Assembly: GCA_903952785.1 (NCBI GenBank) | Contig: CAJBHC010000010.1 | Span: forward strand, 1-14,778 | Direction of reading: 5' to 3' | Length of the DNA stretch: 14,778 nucleotides | Source: an uncultured bacterium | GTDB taxonomy: Bacteria; Patescibacteriota; Minisyncoccia; Phycocordibacterales; CAIZLB01 | Part shown: in pieces, positions 12,565 through 14,778 of the stretch | Layout of the letters: the number at the start of each line of letters is the position of its first letter | How positions within the stretch are numbered: the first letter of the stretch is position 1 | Notes under the pieces: model-generated | Database searches by the model: none | The model's input: the letters and a program-made list of their open reading frames with translations, nothing else | What the model was told of the DNA's origin: nothing | Made by a program: the position numbers and the translations under genes

Positions 12565-12873
12565 ACATTTCGGATATCGAAGGATCTTGTCTTCTTTTCG
12601 CGTTCACTCGCCGCTACTAGCGGATATCCACTCTGATTTTTATTCACCGAGGTTGTACTAGAGCTTGCGCCACTTCGAACCTGTTTTTTTGGTCTGCTGG
12701 GATCAGATTAACCAGGAATTCAGTCCTGTGACAGGACTAGCTGTTTAGAAGGTACTATCACAAAGTCAGCTTTTTTCACAAGGGCGTAGTAGATCCCCGT
12801 TACTTATTAACTTTGTTGACACCAACAGGGGGAACGTATTCCACCCAAACTCATTTGCCATGAATATGTCGGT
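12535..12873 (-). ncRNA. Predicted stand-alone RNA with 23S rRNA domain I-like segment
   Basis: No ORF of note lies between dprA and cassette 3, but there is a full transcription unit: promoter at 12880-12908, start near 12873 and terminator at 12533-12564, giving about 340 nt. On the minus strand, 12601-12620 reads CTAGTAGCGGCGAGTGAACG, which I recall as a nearly invariant piece of bacterial 23S rRNA domain I (one difference, C for T). Upstream and collinear are AAAAATC, CTAGTAC plus CCTCGG, GAAGTG, GGTTAAT and ACTGAATTCC, matching the 23S order ACTGAATCC, GGTTAAT, GAACTG, CTAAGTACC, GAAATC (about 150-260 in E. coli numbering, from memory). A hairpin (12722-12738) precedes ACTGAAT as in 23S. 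The part nearer the 5' end has no clear match. It is not RNase P, tmRNA or SRP RNA by motif. Function unknown. Confidence 0.6.
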
Positions 12874-12879
12874 AAGGAT

Positions 12880-12908
12880 ATATTACACCTATTAATGTGT
12901 TTTGTCTA
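12880..12908 (-). promoter_or_regulatory. Promoter of the 23S-like RNA unit
   Basis: On the minus strand TAGACA (12903-12908, five of six) stands 17 bp from TAATAT (12880-12885, four of six, preceded by GTG). It lies 21 bp after the dprA stop. Confidence 0.5.
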
Positions 12909-12929
12909 AAACAACTCAGTTTAAATTAA

Positions 12930-13991
12930 TTAGTTCAGACTCAACTTGGAATACACCTTCCCATACCTCTCCTCCACCAATCCGCGCATTTCTAGCATTG
13001 ATATTGTGACTAGAACTTTGGAAATGTTGAACCCGGTTCTCTGGCAAATTTCATCAGTTGAAATGGGGGAGTCTAATAAATCCAGAATTTCTTTTTCTTC
13101 ACTTCCGCAAGAATCAAAAAGTGACTTTGAAACTTCTTTGATTGAATATTCTGTAATGCCAAGCGCGTCTGTTATATCAACCGCAGAAGAAATTGGAACC
13201 GCACCTTGTTTAATTAACTCCCTTGGCCCCTCAGAGTGGGCACTAAATATTGAACCGGGGACTGCTAAGACATCTCTGTTATATTCAACCGCGAGACGTG
13301 CGGTGATCATCGTTCCAGAGTCCTTTTTTCCTTCAATCACTACTGTTAAATCTGAGATTCCTGCCATGATTCTATTGCGCAAGGGAAAGGTCCAAACATT
13401 TGCGCGTACATCTGGTTCAAATTCTGAAATCAATATTCCATTATTCTCATAAATTTGCTCAGCCAGCCTAACATTGGTCCTTGGATACAAAACATCACTA
13501 TTTAGCCCAGATCCGGGAATTGCCATGCATGGTATTTTGTGACGTAAACATAATCTGTGGACAATACTGTCTATGCCAATCGCTAGTCCTGAAACTATGG
13601 CAATTTTATCTCTGTACAATGAAAGACCCTCGATTAACTTCTCACACACCAATTGACCGTATTCAGTGTACGAGCGTGATCCAACAATACAGATGATTTT
13701 CATGGCTTCATCATTGGCTATACGCCAAAGTAGGCTATTAATTTGGGCTGAGCTCTCTGGAACACCGTGTGTTTTACCCTCTAAATCAATCTGATTTTGG
13801 GGGTGTATCTGTGTATTTTCAGCTTCAATTACCTCCTCCGCCTCATTTTTCTTACTAATATAATATAGTGTCCTTGGCGGGTCACTAATTTGTCTTAATA
13901 ATCTTGGATAATTGGGCGTGGATTCCGACGCCCCCGCACCGGCCAACGCTTCCGCGTCAGCCCCCGTTATGTTTATTTTTTTTATTTGCAT
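12930..13991 (-). CDS. dprA: DNA-processing protein DprA
   Basis: DprA binds incoming single-stranded DNA during natural transformation and loads RecA. The 353-residue protein has the Rossmann core: IVGSR (102-106), SGLAIGID (134-141), GSGLNSDVLYP (160-170), LISEFEP, the FPLRNRIMAG signature (202-211), SGTMITA (225-231) and AVPGSIFS. A C-terminal winged helix (about 290-353, DEICQRTGFNISKVLVTISML) follows. Between the N-terminal LYYIS and the IVGSR motif lies an acidic insert of about 50 residues (Glu/Asn/Gln rich), and the usual N-terminal SAM/HhH part is reduced. An extended -10 (TGTTATGAT) ends 6 nt before the ATG, pointing to a leaderless mRNA. It is divergent from serS and upstream of topA on the same strand. 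Confidence 0.93.
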   Translation of the reverse strand: MQIKKINITGADAEALAGAGASESTPNYPRLLRQISDPPRTLYYISKKNEAEEVIEAENTQIHPQNQIDLEGKTHGVPESSAQINSLLWRIANDEAMKIICIVGSRSYTEYGQLVCEKLIEGLSLYRDKIAIVSGLAIGIDSIVHRLCLRHKIPCMAIPGSGLNSDVLYPRTNVRLAEQIYENNGILISEFEPDVRANVWTFPLRNRIMAGISDLTVVIEGKKDSGTMITARLAVEYNRDVLAVPGSIFSAHSEGPRELIKQGAVPISSAVDITDALGITEYSIKEVSKSLFDSCGSEEKEILDLLDSPISTDEICQRTGFNISKVLVTISMLEMRGLVEERYGKVYSKLSLN

Positions 13992-13997
13992 GGCTAA

Positions 13998-14006
13998 ATC
14001 ATAACA
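13998..14006 (-). promoter_or_regulatory. Extended -10 (TGTTATGAT) of dprA
   Basis: On the minus strand TGT plus TATGAT (five of six) ends 6 nt before ATG 13991, with no recognisable -35. Confidence 0.5.
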
Positions 14007-14009
14007 ATG

Positions 14010-14018
14010 TGATATGAT
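14010..14018 (+). promoter_or_regulatory. Extended -10 (TGATATGAT) of serS
   Basis: TGA plus TATGAT (five of six) gives a start near 14025 and a leader of about 50 nt before ATG 14074. It lies next to the divergent dprA -10, so both genes share a compact promoter region. Confidence 0.4.
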
Positions 14019-14073
14019 ATTTCTATAAATTATTTATAAAGAAAGCCCGAAGAAAAACCAAAGAAAAAAAATC

Positions 14074-14778
14074 ATGTTAGACATTAAATTTATACGAGAA
14101 AATAAAGACCTCATAGACGCAGGGGCCAAAAAGAAGCATATTAACTTTGATGTTAATAAATTACTTGAAGTAGATGACGCAAGAAGAGCTTTGCTGACAT
14201 CTATTGAGAATAAGAAGTCTGAGCAAAATAAGGTGGGAGAGAATATTACTAACTCAGCAACTGTTCAAGAGGAAAAAGATCGCCTCATTGTAGAGATGAG
14301 AGATTTAAAAGATCTTATCAAGGTAGAGGAAGAGCGATTTTCAGAAATCATGAAAGAATGGCAGCAGCTCATGGTTGCAGTTCCAAATATTCCTGACATG
14401 TCAGTTCCAGATGGGCTTGACGATGCGGACAACGTTGAAGTTAGAACATGGGGAGAAATTCCTAAGTTTGATTTCACTCCAAAAGGTCACATTGATCTGA
14501 TGCTTCAAAATGATATGGCTGATTTTGAAAGAGGGACAAAGGTTGCGGGATTCAGAGGATATTTTCTTAAAAATGCTGGAGCTCGTCTTGAGTTTGCCGT
14601 TTGGCAAGCTGCAATGGACTTCTTTACAAAGCGTGGTTTTGATCCAATGATTGTGCCGTCACTCGTTAGAAGAGAAACATTAATGGGAACAGGATATATT
14701 CCACAAGGAGAAGATGATCTTTATAAGACACAAGATACAGATTATCTAGCGGGAACTGGGGAGGTTGCAACAATGTCA
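14074..14778 (+). CDS. serS: Seryl-tRNA synthetase, 3' part outside window
   Basis: SerRS charges tRNA-Ser with serine. The 235 codons in the window start MLDIKFIRENKDLI, the standard SerRS N-terminus, followed by the long antiparallel coiled-coil arm (about residues 28-100) that holds the tRNA long variable arm. LMVAVPNIPDMSVPDG, the RTWGEIPKFDFTPKGH linker and the start of the class II catalytic core (FRGYFLKNAGARLEFAVWQAAMDFF, quoted in parts: GYFLKNAGARLE, AMDFF) come next. GFDPMIVPSLVRRETLMGTGYIPQ contains the motif 1 end, and the frame is open at the window edge. Motifs 2 and 3 lie outside. No Shine-Dalgarno is seen; the leader is A-rich. No defect is visible. Confidence 0.96.
   Translation, partial: MLDIKFIRENKDLIDAGAKKKHINFDVNKLLEVDDARRALLTSIENKKSEQNKVGENITNSATVQEEKDRLIVEMRDLKDLIKVEEERFSEIMKEWQQLMVAVPNIPDMSVPDGLDDADNVEVRTWGEIPKFDFTPKGHIDLMLQNDMADFERGTKVAGFRGYFLKNAGARLEFAVWQAAMDFFTKRGFDPMIVPSLVRRETLMGTGYIPQGEDDLYKTQDTDYLAGTGEVATMS

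Noticed and set aside
12535..12873. RNase P RNA, tmRNA or SRP RNA as identity of the non-coding unit.
   Set aside because: I see no GAGGAAAGUCC or ACAGAA pairing of RNase P, no tRNA-like ends or tag frame of tmRNA, and no GGAAGCAGCC-type SRP apical loop.

Overview
The window looks like a chromosome segment of a Patescibacteria/CPR bacterium, probably of the Parcubacteria (Paceibacteria) side. This is inferred from its AT-rich DNA, the near absence of Shine-Dalgarno sequences, the gene repertoire (a HlyD adaptor with a DUF5666-like protein and an ECF sigma, a CYTH-NDPK pair, an ORF6N protein) and the divergence of the proteins. TGA is used as a stop (miaA), so the standard code applies.

Layout. 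Positions 1-2664 (minus) hold an envelope/efflux block: a HlyD-type adaptor (cut by the window edge), a DUF5666-like membrane-anchored protein and a two-TM protein that could be an anti-sigma factor. An ECF sigma gene (3583-4173), overlapped by miaA (4145-5179) and preceded by tRNA-Leu(CAA), lies upstream on the same strand. A plus-strand hypothetical gene with its own promoter and terminator (2700-3571) separates the sigma from its presumed partner. Rightward follow parB (5384-6577), a convergent CYTH-NDPK operon (6574-7700), then an accessory stretch (7764-9620) with a 44-codon copy of the ParB tail, a second self-contained hypothetical cassette, and an ORF6N gene embedded in a family of 51-bp palindromic repeats. 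topA, a third hypothetical cassette, a non-coding transcription unit, dprA (all minus) and the 5' part of serS (plus) complete the window.

The most notable items are: (1) a predicted stand-alone RNA of about 340 nt (12535-12873, minus), with promoter and terminator, that carries a diverged but collinear copy of part of 23S rRNA domain I; (2) nine palindromes sharing the core TCRCAAWTTGYGA, eight of them in exact 51-bp registers (three in frame inside ORF6N, five downstream), whose arms differ between copies but stay symmetric; (3) a ParB-tail duplicate that differs from parB at 12 positions, all synonymous; (4) several genes whose -10 element sits 6-8 nt before the ATG, suggesting leaderless mRNAs; (5) three hypothetical genes that share a promoter, hairpin leader, C/A-rich start region and terminator layout.

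How genes may work together: MiaA would modify the neighbouring tRNA-Leu(CAA), which has the A36-A37-A38 target. The sigma may control the envelope block. ParB, TopA and DprA are core DNA-maintenance functions. All functional calls rest on motif reading, without database searches.
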